In this document: positions 52,345-62,100 of the stretch, piece after piece | Layout: each line of letters starts with the position of its first letter | Numbering within the stretch: the first letter of the stretch is position 1 | DNA from: Chitinophagaceae bacterium | Lineage (GTDB): Bacteria; Bacteroidota; Bacteroidia; Chitinophagales; Chitinophagaceae | Assembly: GCA_947454715.1 (NCBI GenBank) | Contig: CANGMZ010000001.1 | Span: 1 to 64,000 of the forward strand | Length of the DNA stretch: 64,000 bases | Direction of reading: 5' to 3' | Translations under genes and position numbers: made by a program | The notes under the pieces: generated by a model | What the model saw: the letters and a program-made list of their open reading frames with translations, nothing else | Databases searched by the model: none | Told to the model about the DNA's origin: nothing

Positions 52345-52965
52345 TTACGGAATGTTTATGTATTTATGAGTTTGCAAAGATAATTGCCACTGTGGATGTT
52401 GTTGTATATAATCTATTATCAGGGGTGTTACGCTATCGCGCTTGCTCCATTCCGGCTGCAAATATAACAAGCAGTCGGGCCCCACTTTCGCAGCATGCTC
52501 TTCTGCCCATTTTAGATCACTTGGGTGGTATACAACTACTTTCAGTTCATTTGCCTTGTCCAGCGTTTCTTGTATCGGGGCTTTAAATTTTTTAGGGGAA
52601 AGTGTTACCCAGTCAATAGCACCGTTAATAGGATAAGATCCTGACGTTTCTATATGCGTTGCAAAGCCCTGCTGATGCAGTTGGTTGCAAAGTGCAGTGA
52701 GGTCATGCATGGCAGGCTCGCCACCTGTTATTACAGCTATTCTGCCGGGATTAGCGGATGCAATGCTCACTATTTCTGCAACACTCATTTTGGGATGCTT
52801 TTCTGCGTCCCAGCTTTCTTTTACATCGCACCACACGCAGCCTACATCGCAGCCGCCCAGTCTTATAAAGTATGCCGCCTTTCCTGTATGCAAGCCTTCT
52901 CCCTGAAGGGTATAGAAGTGCTCCATTACTGGATATAAGACATTATTTGATTCGGTATTTGTCAA
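52345..52965 (-). CDS. queE: 7-carboxy-7-deazaguanine synthase
   Basis: VMEHFYTLQGEGLHTGKAAYFIRLGGCDVGCVWCDVKESWD radical-SAM CxxxCxxC; start ambiguous (TTG 52965 or ATG 52926). Confidence 0.95.
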   Translation of the reverse strand: MTNTESNNVLYPVMEHFYTLQGEGLHTGKAAYFIRLGGCDVGCVWCDVKESWDAEKHPKMSVAEIVSIASANPGRIAVITGGEPAMHDLTALCNQLHQQGFATHIETSGSYPINGAIDWVTLSPKKFKAPIQETLDKANELKVVVYHPSDLKWAEEHAAKVGPDCLLYLQPEWSKRDSVTPLIIDYIQQHPQWQLSLQTHKYINIP

Positions 52966-53034
52966 AATAAAATTATTTAGTACTCCGCTTCCTGAGGAGT
53001 TATTTTCATGGAGAACTGTGTTAAGATGAATATG

Positions 53035-53919
53035 TTATGCTTTTATGGCTTTTTGTTTTGCAGCCAATAATGTGTTTTTCATTAAACCGCAAATTGTCAT
53101 TGGGCCAACTCCCTTGGGTACCGGCGTAATATAGCTGCAAAGCGGTGCTACATTGTCATAATCAACGTCTCCCACTAATCTGGATCCGCTTTTTTTCGTT
53201 GCATCGTCTATTCTGTTGATGCCTACGTCAATGATAATAGCTCCCGGCTTTACCATGTCTGCAGTCACAAAGAATGGTTTGCCAATAGCGGCTACAATCA
53301 CATCTGCCGTGCGGGTAATCTCTGCAAGGTTTTTTGTGCGGGAGTGGGTGAGTGTTACTGTGGCATTACCCGGTTTGGTATTGCGACTCAGTAATATTGT
53401 CATTGGTGTACCTACAATGTTACTGCGACCTATGACTACACAATGAAGTCCTGCTACATCAATATTGTAATGCTCCAGCATCAACATTATGCCGTAAGGC
53501 GTTGCCGGTAAAAAAGTAGGTTGCCCCAACATCATTTTTCCCTGAGATATTGGGTGGAAACCATCCACGTCTTTGGCGGGGTCAATAGTGTTGATGATCA
53601 AATCGCCAGAAATATGATCCGGTAATGGTAATTGTACTAATATGCCATCCACATCAGCATTGGCATTGAGTTGTTTCACTTCATTGATTAGCTGCGTTTC
53701 AGTTATTGTAGTGTCAAAACGGAGCAATGTAGATTCGAACCCAAGTTCTGCACAGCTTTTTACTTTATGCCCTACATAGGCCTCACTTGCGGGGTTGTTA
53801 CCTACTAATATGGCCGCCAGATGTGGTTTTTTGCCACCATTTGCCTGCCAGTCAATAACATCCTGTTTTATTTGCTCTTTGATATGAGCGGATACGAGTG
53901 CGCCGTCAAGTATTTGCAT
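53035..53919 (-). CDS. folD: Bifunctional methylenetetrahydrofolate dehydrogenase/cyclohydrolase
   Basis: VGNNPASEAYVGHKVKSCAELG; VDGILVQLPLPDHI; GRSNIVGTPM; PVPKGVGPMT. Confidence 0.97.
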   Translation of the reverse strand: MQILDGALVSAHIKEQIKQDVIDWQANGGKKPHLAAILVGNNPASEAYVGHKVKSCAELGFESTLLRFDTTITETQLINEVKQLNANADVDGILVQLPLPDHISGDLIINTIDPAKDVDGFHPISQGKMMLGQPTFLPATPYGIMLMLEHYNIDVAGLHCVVIGRSNIVGTPMTILLSRNTKPGNATVTLTHSRTKNLAEITRTADVIVAAIGKPFFVTADMVKPGAIIIDVGINRIDDATKKSGSRLVGDVDYDNVAPLCSYITPVPKGVGPMTICGLMKNTLLAAKQKAIKA

Positions 53920-53923
53920 ACTG

Positions 53924-53931
53924 CAAATATA
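53924..53931 (-). promoter_or_regulatory. -7 element (TAnnTTTG) for folD
   Basis: TATATTTG on minus strand, 4 nt before ATG (53919). Confidence 0.6.
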
Positions 53932-53989
53932 AACATTTGAAGGTTTGTTAAATGCAATACAGGAATGCCTGTTTAATTAATGATGGTAA

Positions 53990-55018
53990 TTATGCATTCT
54001 TATTCATGCGTGCATAAGTGATTTTTGATATTTCACTTATGGTTTGAGTTAATTTTTGCAAGTCTGTACCCTTGGTCATAACAGTGATAAGGTATGCAGT
54101 ATTATTCAAATACACAATGCCCGTTTCGTGCAGTTGATGCAGCTGCTGTGAGCCCGCCTCACCAAATTTATGAGCAATCTTTACATTATCAGGTAAGCCT
54201 TTTACTAAGCCATCTTTAAAGTTGCATTGTGCCAGCAGCGAGGTGGCAAATTCTGATGCCGGGATAGTAAGGTATGATGCGTTATACAATGCTTCCATGA
54301 ATATTGAATAGTCGTGGGTGCTTATGGTATAAGTAAGATAATCAGCTGCATTAGGCTTAGGTGGCGTTAATCCCAGATCGGAAAAAACTTTAATAAGTAT
54401 TTCCGGTTTCATAATCCCGTTTAACAACTGTGTTGCATTATTATCTGAATAAGCAATCATATATGTTAAAAGCTCTTTTACTGTATATGATTGCCCCGAC
54501 TGTATACTTTTTGTTTCGTATGTCTGCTTTACGTTTACAACAGACTGAGTTGTATAAAGAATCTTCTTGTTCAACAGTGCGGGGTCGGTCTCTGCCATTC
54601 TGAGTATGGTGAGCATTACCGGTAATTTAAATAATGAACCAGGCAGATAACCTTCTCCCGGGTTTACCGCAGTCCAGTCATCAGAAGATAATTCTTTTAA
54701 GTAAACAGATGCAGAGGTAATAATTCCGGATTGTTTTTCATTTTCAATGAGCGTTGAGATCTCTTGTTTAACAGATTCAAGGCTTTTGGCTTCGCACTCC
54801 GGTGCGTTATTTAACAATGGCTTAATGTATTTATAGCCTTTTAAACGAGCTACGGTGTAATTACAACTTACATTCGTAGGGGTTACAGAGTCTACAACTT
54901 CATTGGCAGAAGCGTGAGACAAGCTACTTTTTTGTAAAATAAAAAAACTGACTGCACTGCAAGCTAATGCAAATACAAGTGTGTAAGAAAGGGGTATTTT
55001 CTTTTTAAGTAAGTTCAT
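53990..55018 (-). CDS. Class A beta-lactamase-fold serine hydrolase
   Basis: SLFK (SxxK), YSDNNAT (SDN), HKFGEAG (KTG position); N-terminal signal anchor. Confidence 0.85.
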   Translation of the reverse strand: MNLLKKKIPLSYTLVFALACSAVSFFILQKSSLSHASANEVVDSVTPTNVSCNYTVARLKGYKYIKPLLNNAPECEAKSLESVKQEISTLIENEKQSGIITSASVYLKELSSDDWTAVNPGEGYLPGSLFKLPVMLTILRMAETDPALLNKKILYTTQSVVNVKQTYETKSIQSGQSYTVKELLTYMIAYSDNNATQLLNGIMKPEILIKVFSDLGLTPPKPNAADYLTYTISTHDYSIFMEALYNASYLTIPASEFATSLLAQCNFKDGLVKGLPDNVKIAHKFGEAGSQQLHQLHETGIVYLNNTAYLITVMTKGTDLQKLTQTISEISKITYARMNKNA

Positions 55019-55389
55019 TAAGGTTATATTTTGGGTATATTTTATAAATGCAGCACTGCAAGTAGCTACATTTATCTTGCTACTAAATTATGTAATTAAG
55101 AGAGTTTACTGTCGAAAAATGTTGTTAAAAACGCATTAAAAATAAATCAAATTATACTATGCTGGTTGTCTGAATTGTATACTTTGATATGTGTTAGCTT
55201 TAAAAAATAAGTGATTTTAGATGTTTTTACTATACTGAAATACATAATTTCATAAAGTGCTGTTTATCTGTATTTTATAATAATTTGGCTTTTTTTATGT
55301 TTGCGAAGGTACGATTTTGTACTCCTTAATGTATCGCCAAAATAAGTAGTTCTGATGCATTCATTTGTTTTAGGTAATACATTATCACT

Positions 55390-55397
55390 TATGTTTG
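55390..55397 (+). promoter_or_regulatory. -7 element (TAnnTTTG) for the endonuclease I gene
   Basis: TATGTTTG, 15 nt before GTG 55413. Confidence 0.45.
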
Positions 55398-55412
55398 TAA
55401 AAACCAGACATC

Positions 55413-56507
55413 GTGAAGAGATATATTATTTCTATTTTCCTGTTATTGCCATTTTTGTCTTTTGCTCAAATACCTGCGGGTTATTATACATCAGCAACCG
55501 GATTGAACGGTCAGTCACTTCGGGTTGCACTCAGAAATATCATAAGACCACACACTGTCCTCAGTTATACCCCGGGTTTATGGAATGCCTACGCAACAAC
55601 AGATGTGAAGCCGAACGGTAAACTTTGGGATATTTACTCAGATGTGCCCGGAGGAACACCTTTGTATGAGTACGTAATTGGTGCGTCATCGTCTGGTGGT
55701 AACCAATGTGGTAGTGTGAGCCCGTCGGCAGAAGGTAGCTGTTACAACAGAGAGCACACTTGGCCACAAAGTAAGTTTGCGAGCGATACACCCATGCAGA
55801 GTGATTTATTCATTGTTTACCCAACTGATTACTATGTGAACGGTCAACGAGGTGATCTGCCTTATGGTATTGCCGGAACAGTATCTCACACCTTTAGCAA
55901 TGGCAGTAAAATCGGGACGAACAATTTTCCAGGTGCACCTACAGGTAATTGTTATGAGCCGGTTGATGCTTATAAGGGAGATTTAGCTCGTACGTACTTT
56001 TATGTCGCTACTTGTTATTGGGGGGCTGATAGTGTGAATTTCACCAGTTGGGAGACCGCTACAGGGTTGACTTTCAATCCCTGGGCTATACAGATGTTAC
56101 TACAGTGGCATCATAATGACCCGGTGAGCCAAAAGGAAATGGACAGAAATAATGCCGCATACTCTTTGCAACATAATCGTAATCCGTTTATTGACCATCC
56201 TGAATATGCAGATTGTATATGGGGTGGCTGTTCTGATGGGGTAACGGATGTACGTAACGATTTGAAAGGTGTTTTTGTTGCTGCACTGCAAGGCAGTAAC
56301 ATACTCAATGTGAATTGGAGCAATGTGAGTAATGATGTGGTCACCGGTGTAAGTGTGCTGAATATGAGCGGACAATTAGTATTTCATTCAGGAACTACAA
56401 ATACGAGTGAGTTGACTGTATCAACGGGAGACTGGGCAAAAGGAGTATATGTAGTGAGGATACAGAGCCTGCGAACAGTAGTGAGCCAAAAGGTAGTATT
56501 GCAATAA
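55413..56507 (+). CDS. Secreted endonuclease I family protein with T9SS C-terminal sorting domain
   Basis: CYNREHTWPQSKF; DLFIVYPTDYYVNGQRGDLPYG; C-terminal VLNMSGQLVFHSG...GVYVVRIQSLRTVVSQKVVL; GTG start. Confidence 0.93.
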   Translation: MKRYIISIFLLLPFLSFAQIPAGYYTSATGLNGQSLRVALRNIIRPHTVLSYTPGLWNAYATTDVKPNGKLWDIYSDVPGGTPLYEYVIGASSSGGNQCGSVSPSAEGSCYNREHTWPQSKFASDTPMQSDLFIVYPTDYYVNGQRGDLPYGIAGTVSHTFSNGSKIGTNNFPGAPTGNCYEPVDAYKGDLARTYFYVATCYWGADSVNFTSWETATGLTFNPWAIQMLLQWHHNDPVSQKEMDRNNAAYSLQHNRNPFIDHPEYADCIWGGCSDGVTDVRNDLKGVFVAALQGSNILNVNWSNVSNDVVTGVSVLNMSGQLVFHSGTTNTSELTVSTGDWAKGVYVVRIQSLRTVVSQKVVLQ

Positions 56508-56524
56508 GCAACAATTGAATAATT

Positions 56525-56557
56525 AAAGAGCGGCAAACGGTCAGTTTGCCGCTCTTT
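56525..56557. terminator. Bidirectional terminator
   Basis: aaagagcggcaaac ggtca gtttgccgctcttt between convergent genes. Confidence 0.88.
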
Positions 56558-56590
56558 TTGGTTGTATTGGAATCTTAAACAAAGAGTGGA

Positions 56591-59521
56591 TTAGTATCCG
56601 AAAATCTCGTCTAAAGATAGTTTCTTAACATCTCCTACTTTCTTGATGTCATCAGCATTCAGCTTGTTTTCTGAAGCCAGCAGGCAATAGGTATATGGCT
56701 TGTTAGCAATATTGTCTGCATGGAATTTTTTGATGTCATTAAACTGAAGTTTGTCCGCACTTTCATAGATATTTTTGCGGATATCTGTTGTCAGTCCTTT
56801 ACGCTCTGCAGCAAGGTAGTTATAGATAATGCCATCTTGTGTGATACGTTCTGTTTCTATATCTTTTTTCATTGCAGACTTAGCTGCTACCATATTGTTC
56901 TCAATAGATGGCAATTCGTTCAGCAATTCGTTCATCGCCTTGACAGACTCGTTGAACTTATCTGCCTGGCAACCAATGTATGCCATAACTACATAAGGAT
57001 CTTCTTTCTTATCAGGTGCTGCATAGTAGGCATTAGTAGAATAAGCAAGTGCTTTGCTTTCTCTGATAGTTTGGAACACCAATGCGCCCATGCCACTGCC
57101 GAAATAATTGTTGAAGATATCGATAGTAGGCTGTTTTGCAGGGTCATAACCAGATATATTTCTTATCCAGCGAATCTCACTCTGTACCATGTCATAGTTA
57201 GCAAACAATACTTCATTTTTAGATTGCGTAGTAAAGGTAAACACCTTAGCCGCAGTAGCAGGCTTGAACATTGCCGGTTCAGTATGTGCTGCTTTCAGAG
57301 AAGAGGTAAGGCCAGCCATTGAAGCAGGACCATAATAGAGAATGCGGTGGCTGTAGTTGAACATGCCGTGCAATATCTCAGTTAACTCTGCACTGGTAAG
57401 GTTTTTTAACTCTTCATTACTCAGTACATTGTTGAACGGGTTGTTTGCTCCATAACGTGCGTAGCTTGTAAGGCCTTGCATGATCTGCCCTTTATTGTTT
57501 TTGGCATCAGCACGGCTTTTGTTGATACGCGCTTTAAGTGAGGCCAATGCTTTGTCGTCAGCAACGCAGTTAGTCATGAGGTTTTCAAAAAGTGCTACTG
57601 CTTTGTCGAAATTTTCCTGCAGACCTTCTATACTTACGGTAGTATATTCACCTGTAGCAGCAACATTAAAGCTGCAAGCAAGTGTATAGAATTCTTTAGA
57701 GAACTCTTCAGCACTCATCTTGTCAGTACCCAAAAACTGCAGATATTGAGCTGCAATAGCCAGGCGTTTATCATTCCATGTTCCCATCTTGAAGCGGTAT
57801 GCCATGCGGAAGAGACCATTATCATCATTATGCACATACAAAATCTCTGCAGGGCCAAGATTGCCTTTACTGATATCCTTGTTGTAGTCGAGCCACACAG
57901 GTGCAACCGGAGTGGTTGGCATGCTGTTTACGTCTTTTACAAATTTAGATTGAGCACCGGCATTTGTTTCAACAGGTGTAATAGGTGGTTTGCTCACCTT
58001 TACCACACTATTGTCTTCACCTTTACGTTTGTAGATGGCTACATAGTTATTAGCAAAGTATTTGTTGGCGAAGTCTGTGATATCTTTTTTGCTGATTGCA
58101 GAAAGACGCTCAATGTAATCAACATCATCTTTCCAATCTTCTTCAGATGTGAATGCATTCATAAGTGCAGAGGCGCGCGAACTGTAATTCTCGCTTTGCT
58201 GCATCATTGCTTTTTTCTGGTTGTTGATGATAGAGGTAACCAACTTGTCGTCGAAGTTGCCTTTTTTAAGGTTCTCTATTTCTCCCAGCATCAATGCTTT
58301 CACGTCTTCCAGACTTTGACCCATTGTTGGGTTGCCCTGCAGATACATGTAACCATGATCTATAAGGATATCTGCACTGGCAGATGCACGCAACAGTTTT
58401 TGTTTTTTAACAAGGTTAAGATCTATTAGACCTGCACGGCCATTTGTGAGTATCTGGCCCACAATGTCTGCCAGAATAGCATCTTTTGCATGTACACCAG
58501 GCAGTCTGTAACCTATTGCTACAAATTCAGCATCAGGACCTTTTACTTCTTTTTCTATTGGTGCAGTAATAGGTGCTTCAGGTTGGAAGGTGTATGGGTT
58601 TATCTTCTTCGATTTGAGTTGAGAGAAGTAATTGTCCACCTTTCCTATCATTACATCAGGATCGAAATCGCCGGCAATGATAATGCCCATATTGTTAGGC
58701 ACATAGTACGTGTTGAAGTATTTTCTGATCTCCAGTAACGACGGGTTTTTCAGATGTTCAATAGTACCTATGGTTGTTTGCTTACCGTAGTTGTGGTTTT
58801 TGAACAGATTGGACAACATCAATTCAGATACCTTGCGGCCATCGTTATCGAGGGTGCGGTTTTTCTCTTCATACACCGCTTCGAGCTCTGTATGGAAGAT
58901 ACGGAACACAGGGTTACTGAAGCGGTCGTATTGCACTTTCAGGAACTTATCCACAGCATTGGATGGTATATCTTCTGTATAAACCGTTTGCTCGAAAGAG
59001 GTGAAGGCATTTGTTCCTTTTGCGCCCATTGACGACATCATTTTGTCGTATTCATTGGCAATTGCCATTTTAGCAGCTAAACCGGAAACGGAGTCGATTC
59101 GGTGATAAATGACTTTACGTTTTGCCTCATCTGTAGTGTGGTTGTACTCTTCATACAGACCGTCTATCATGGTGAGGTATGGTTTCTCCTTGCTATAGTC
59201 GAGCGAACCGTAGTTTTCTGTACCCTTGAACATCATGTGCTCCAGGTAATGTGCAAGACCTGTATGGTCTGCCGGGTCAGTTTTACTTCCGGCTTTTGTA
59301 GCAATGAACACATGCATACGCGGCTCTTTTTTAGTAGGGCTGAGAATGATGGTCATACCATTGCTAAGGGTGTAGAAGCGCGCCTGCATTGGGTCGTTGG
59401 TTACATATTTATACTTGTAACCGCCTGATTTGGCGTCTTTCCATTCGTGCACCTCTTTTGCCGATACCACACCTGATATAAGCAGGGCAGCCAGCAAAGC
59501 GGTTATTTTTAGTTTTCGCAT
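56591..59521 (-). CDS. M16 family zinc metallopeptidase (pitrilysin/insulinase-like)
   Basis: 976 aa; LAHYLEHMMFKGTENYGS (HxxEH); EAVYEEKNRTLDND. Confidence 0.96.
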   Translation of the reverse strand: MRKLKITALLAALLISGVVSAKEVHEWKDAKSGGYKYKYVTNDPMQARFYTLSNGMTIILSPTKKEPRMHVFIATKAGSKTDPADHTGLAHYLEHMMFKGTENYGSLDYSKEKPYLTMIDGLYEEYNHTTDEAKRKVIYHRIDSVSGLAAKMAIANEYDKMMSSMGAKGTNAFTSFEQTVYTEDIPSNAVDKFLKVQYDRFSNPVFRIFHTELEAVYEEKNRTLDNDGRKVSELMLSNLFKNHNYGKQTTIGTIEHLKNPSLLEIRKYFNTYYVPNNMGIIIAGDFDPDVMIGKVDNYFSQLKSKKINPYTFQPEAPITAPIEKEVKGPDAEFVAIGYRLPGVHAKDAILADIVGQILTNGRAGLIDLNLVKKQKLLRASASADILIDHGYMYLQGNPTMGQSLEDVKALMLGEIENLKKGNFDDKLVTSIINNQKKAMMQQSENYSSRASALMNAFTSEEDWKDDVDYIERLSAISKKDITDFANKYFANNYVAIYKRKGEDNSVVKVSKPPITPVETNAGAQSKFVKDVNSMPTTPVAPVWLDYNKDISKGNLGPAEILYVHNDDNGLFRMAYRFKMGTWNDKRLAIAAQYLQFLGTDKMSAEEFSKEFYTLACSFNVAATGEYTTVSIEGLQENFDKAVALFENLMTNCVADDKALASLKARINKSRADAKNNKGQIMQGLTSYARYGANNPFNNVLSNEELKNLTSAELTEILHGMFNYSHRILYYGPASMAGLTSSLKAAHTEPAMFKPATAAKVFTFTTQSKNEVLFANYDMVQSEIRWIRNISGYDPAKQPTIDIFNNYFGSGMGALVFQTIRESKALAYSTNAYYAAPDKKEDPYVVMAYIGCQADKFNESVKAMNELLNELPSIENNMVAAKSAMKKDIETERITQDGIIYNYLAAERKGLTTDIRKNIYESADKLQFNDIKKFHADNIANKPYTYCLLASENKLNADDIKKVGDVKKLSLDEIFGY

Positions 59522-59609
59522 ACGAGTTGGTGTATTTATGTTGTAAAATAAGTATTTATATGGAATAACAGGTTAAGGACATGAATTTCCTGTTCGCCGG
59601 AAAAAAGTG

Positions 59610-59686
59610 AAATCGGGTGTTTTATTGTAGAGGGTCTGATATTCAGATAATTGTAGCAGACATAAACTACACAAAACACCCGATTT
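59610..59686. repeat. Large intergenic inverted repeat
   Basis: AAATCGGGTGTTTT (59610-59623) / AAAACACCCGATTT (59673-59686) perfect 14-bp arms, extended by TGTAG/CTACA. Confidence 0.75.
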
Positions 59687-59911
59687 GACCCGAAAACACC
59701 CGGTAGGTAGAGATTGTTGAAATAACTTGTATTTTTTGTGTGTTCATAGAGATAGTGTATTTGCAGGCACAAAATAGTCACCACGGTGCATCATAAAAAA
59801 TGATCTTATCCACAAAAAGTGAGTGTTTGCCGGCTGAAGCGACCTTCGGGTAAGGGATTGGTGATTTTTGTATGGATGAGAAGAATTTAAAGAAAGTAGT
59901 TTTTTATACCA

Positions 59912-60523
59912 TTACTCTTCTTCAACAGAGATAAGCGTGTTGATGAGCAAGATCTCCAAATGCGGCATAGCAACACCGCCATTCTTTATTTCCTTTATAG
60001 TGCCGAGTAATCTTACATAATGGCCTTCAAGATTAGGTAGACGATTGGTAAGGGTGGTGTCTTCACTCACATTATACGTTTCGAAGGTGTGTATTTGTGT
60101 GGCTGCATCATTGGCACCACATAAAAACAGAGATTGTTTGTCTTCACCTATTTTGATGAAGTTAAATATACCATCTTGTTTGAATTTAAGGACAGGGCTA
60201 ATAACATCCTTGCCATATAATTTTTTCACCTTGGCTAATGATGCTGTCGGCGTATATTCTTTGTTCGCCAGTCGTGCGGCTACACACCTCAGATACATAT
60301 AGCGAATGATAGCAGCTGCATTCAGTGTGTCTTCCTGACCTTTAAATCTTGCAAGGTAGTTAGCCGCTATTGGTTCTGCTTCTTTCCAATGCTCTTCGCT
60401 GAGTGCTTTTGTAAGTTTGTTCCATTCCGGTTCGGTTATTTTGGATTGTGCAGATGTTGTATTGACTATACTGCAACAAAATATAACCGCGATAAGTAAG
60501 CGGAGCATGTGTGATTGAAACAT
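59912..60523 (-). CDS. Secreted hypothetical protein
   Basis: ATG at 60523 gives MFQSHMLRLLIAVIFCCSIVNTTSAQ signal peptide. Confidence 0.7.
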   Translation of the reverse strand: MFQSHMLRLLIAVIFCCSIVNTTSAQSKITEPEWNKLTKALSEEHWKEAEPIAANYLARFKGQEDTLNAAAIIRYMYLRCVAARLANKEYTPTASLAKVKKLYGKDVISPVLKFKQDGIFNFIKIGEDKQSLFLCGANDAATQIHTFETYNVSEDTTLTNRLPNLEGHYVRLLGTIKEIKNGGVAMPHLEILLINTLISVEEE

Positions 60524-60644
60524 AATACTAAGGTAAAGCTTGTAATTGAGAAAAAGGGTTGTAGAACCTTGTTTTGTAACACACAAATCTATTACAATAT
60601 AATTTGTTTGTAAATCAAGTGAATCGAAATACACTCCAATAACA

Positions 60645-60672
60645 AGAAAGGCCCGCAACTGCGAGCCTTTCT
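60645..60672 (-). terminator. Intrinsic terminator of ahcY
   Basis: agaaaggc / gcctttct stem with an inner cgc/gcg pairing. Confidence 0.65.
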
Positions 60673-60695
60673 GTAAAATATAATAAAGTGTACTA

Positions 60696-62024
60696 CTAGT
60701 AACGGTACATATCTGTTTTGTATGGACCTTCCTTAGGAATACCCAAGTAAGCAGCTTGTTCAGTAGTCAACTCGTCTAGCTGAGCACCAACCTTACCTAA
60801 GTGTAGGCGAGCTACTTTCTCATCAAGGTGTTTTGGTAATACATAAACCTTGTTCTCGTAGTTAGCGTGGTTGTTCCACAATTCTATCTGAGCAAGTGTC
60901 TGGTTGCTGAATGAGTTACTCATTACAAAGCTAGGGTGACCTGTAGCACAACCCAAGTTAACCAAGCGACCTTCAGCCAAGATGATCACATCTTTACCTT
61001 CGATGTTGTACAAGTCAACCTGTGGTTTGATAGTATCTTTTGTATGACCGTAGCTGCCATTTAACCATGCCATATCGATTTCGATATCGAAGTGACCGAT
61101 GTTACAAACGATAGCCTTATCCTTCATTAAGCGGAAGTGCTTTTCAGTGATCAAATCGCGGCAACCTGAAGCGGTAACAACGATATCAGCTTCCTGAACT
61201 GCATCAATCATACGCTTAACTTCAAATCCGTCCATAGATGCCTGTAAAGCACAAATAGGATCGATTTCAGTAACGATAACGCGAGCACCTGCACCACGCA
61301 AAGAAAGCGCAGAGCCTTTACCTACATCACCATAACCACCTACAACAGCTACTTTACCAGCCATCATAACATCAGTAGCGCGGCGAATAGCGTCTACCAG
61401 ACTTTCCTGACAACCGTATTTGTTATCGAATTTAGACTTAGTTACAGAGTCATTAACATTGATAGCAGGCATTGGTAATGTACCTTTAGCCATACGCTCA
61501 TACAAACGGTGAACGCCTGTAGTTGTTTCTTCGCTAAGACCCTTTATGTGTTGTACCAGTTCTGTGTATTTATCTAATACAATGTTGGTTAAGTCACCAC
61601 CATCATCAAGAATCATATTCAATGGACGATCTTCACTACCGAAGAACAAAGTCTGCTCAATACACCAGTCAGCATCTTCAAGGCTTTGGCCTTTCCATGC
61701 AAAAACACCGATGCCGGCAGCAGCAATAGCAGCAGCAGCCTGATCTTGAGTAGAGAAGATATTGCATGAGCTCCAACGAACCTCAGCACCTAACGCTACC
61801 AGCGTTTCGATAAGTACAGCAGTTTGGATAGTCATGTGCAGGCAACCTGCAATGCGGGCACCTTTCAATGGCTGAGACGGGCCATATTCTGCACGGATAG
61901 CCATAAGGCCCGGCATTTCAGCTTCAGCAAGTCTTATTTCTTTACGTCCCCACTCTGCCAGGCTGATGTCAGCAACTTTGTATGGCAGTTTTAAATCGAT
62001 CTTAGAACCTGTCATTGTACTCAT
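60696..62024 (-). CDS. ahcY: Adenosylhomocysteinase
   Basis: [47 protein letters not shown]-terminal KTDMYRY. Confidence 0.98.
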   Translation of the reverse strand: MSTMTGSKIDLKLPYKVADISLAEWGRKEIRLAEAEMPGLMAIRAEYGPSQPLKGARIAGCLHMTIQTAVLIETLVALGAEVRWSSCNIFSTQDQAAAAIAAAGIGVFAWKGQSLEDADWCIEQTLFFGSEDRPLNMILDDGGDLTNIVLDKYTELVQHIKGLSEETTTGVHRLYERMAKGTLPMPAINVNDSVTKSKFDNKYGCQESLVDAIRRATDVMMAGKVAVVGGYGDVGKGSALSLRGAGARVIVTEIDPICALQASMDGFEVKRMIDAVQEADIVVTASGCRDLITEKHFRLMKDKAIVCNIGHFDIEIDMAWLNGSYGHTKDTIKPQVDLYNIEGKDVIILAEGRLVNLGCATGHPSFVMSNSFSNQTLAQIELWNNHANYENKVYVLPKHLDEKVARLHLGKVGAQLDELTTEQAAYLGIPKEGPYKTDMYRY

Positions 62025-62100
62025 ATATTTGTTATATTATAAAAATTCCACGCAAAAGTATAAACATTATGCGTATAAACCTTATAGAAAATACTAATAG

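Noticed and set aside
55019-55412. AT-rich intergenic region between the serine hydrolase and endonuclease I genes, considered for ncRNA or tRNA
   Set aside because: No convincing cloverleaf or long-range helix; best explained as divergent promoter space
56720-59428. Several plus-strand ORFs, including 200 and 227 aa, opposite the M16 peptidase
   Set aside because: Cys/His/Phe-rich antisense translations with no motif; the minus-strand M16 protein is unequivocal
59536-59784. 82-aa minus-strand ORF in the intergenic region upstream of the M16 gene
   Set aside because: Runs through the large inverted repeat, lacks a recognisable domain, composition typical of random AT-rich sequence
61900-62100. 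SAH/SAM riboswitch upstream of ahcY
   Set aside because: Only about 75 AT-rich nt separate ahcY from the next gene and a -7-like TACTTTTG lies 28 nt from the start; no room or sequence for a known riboswitch
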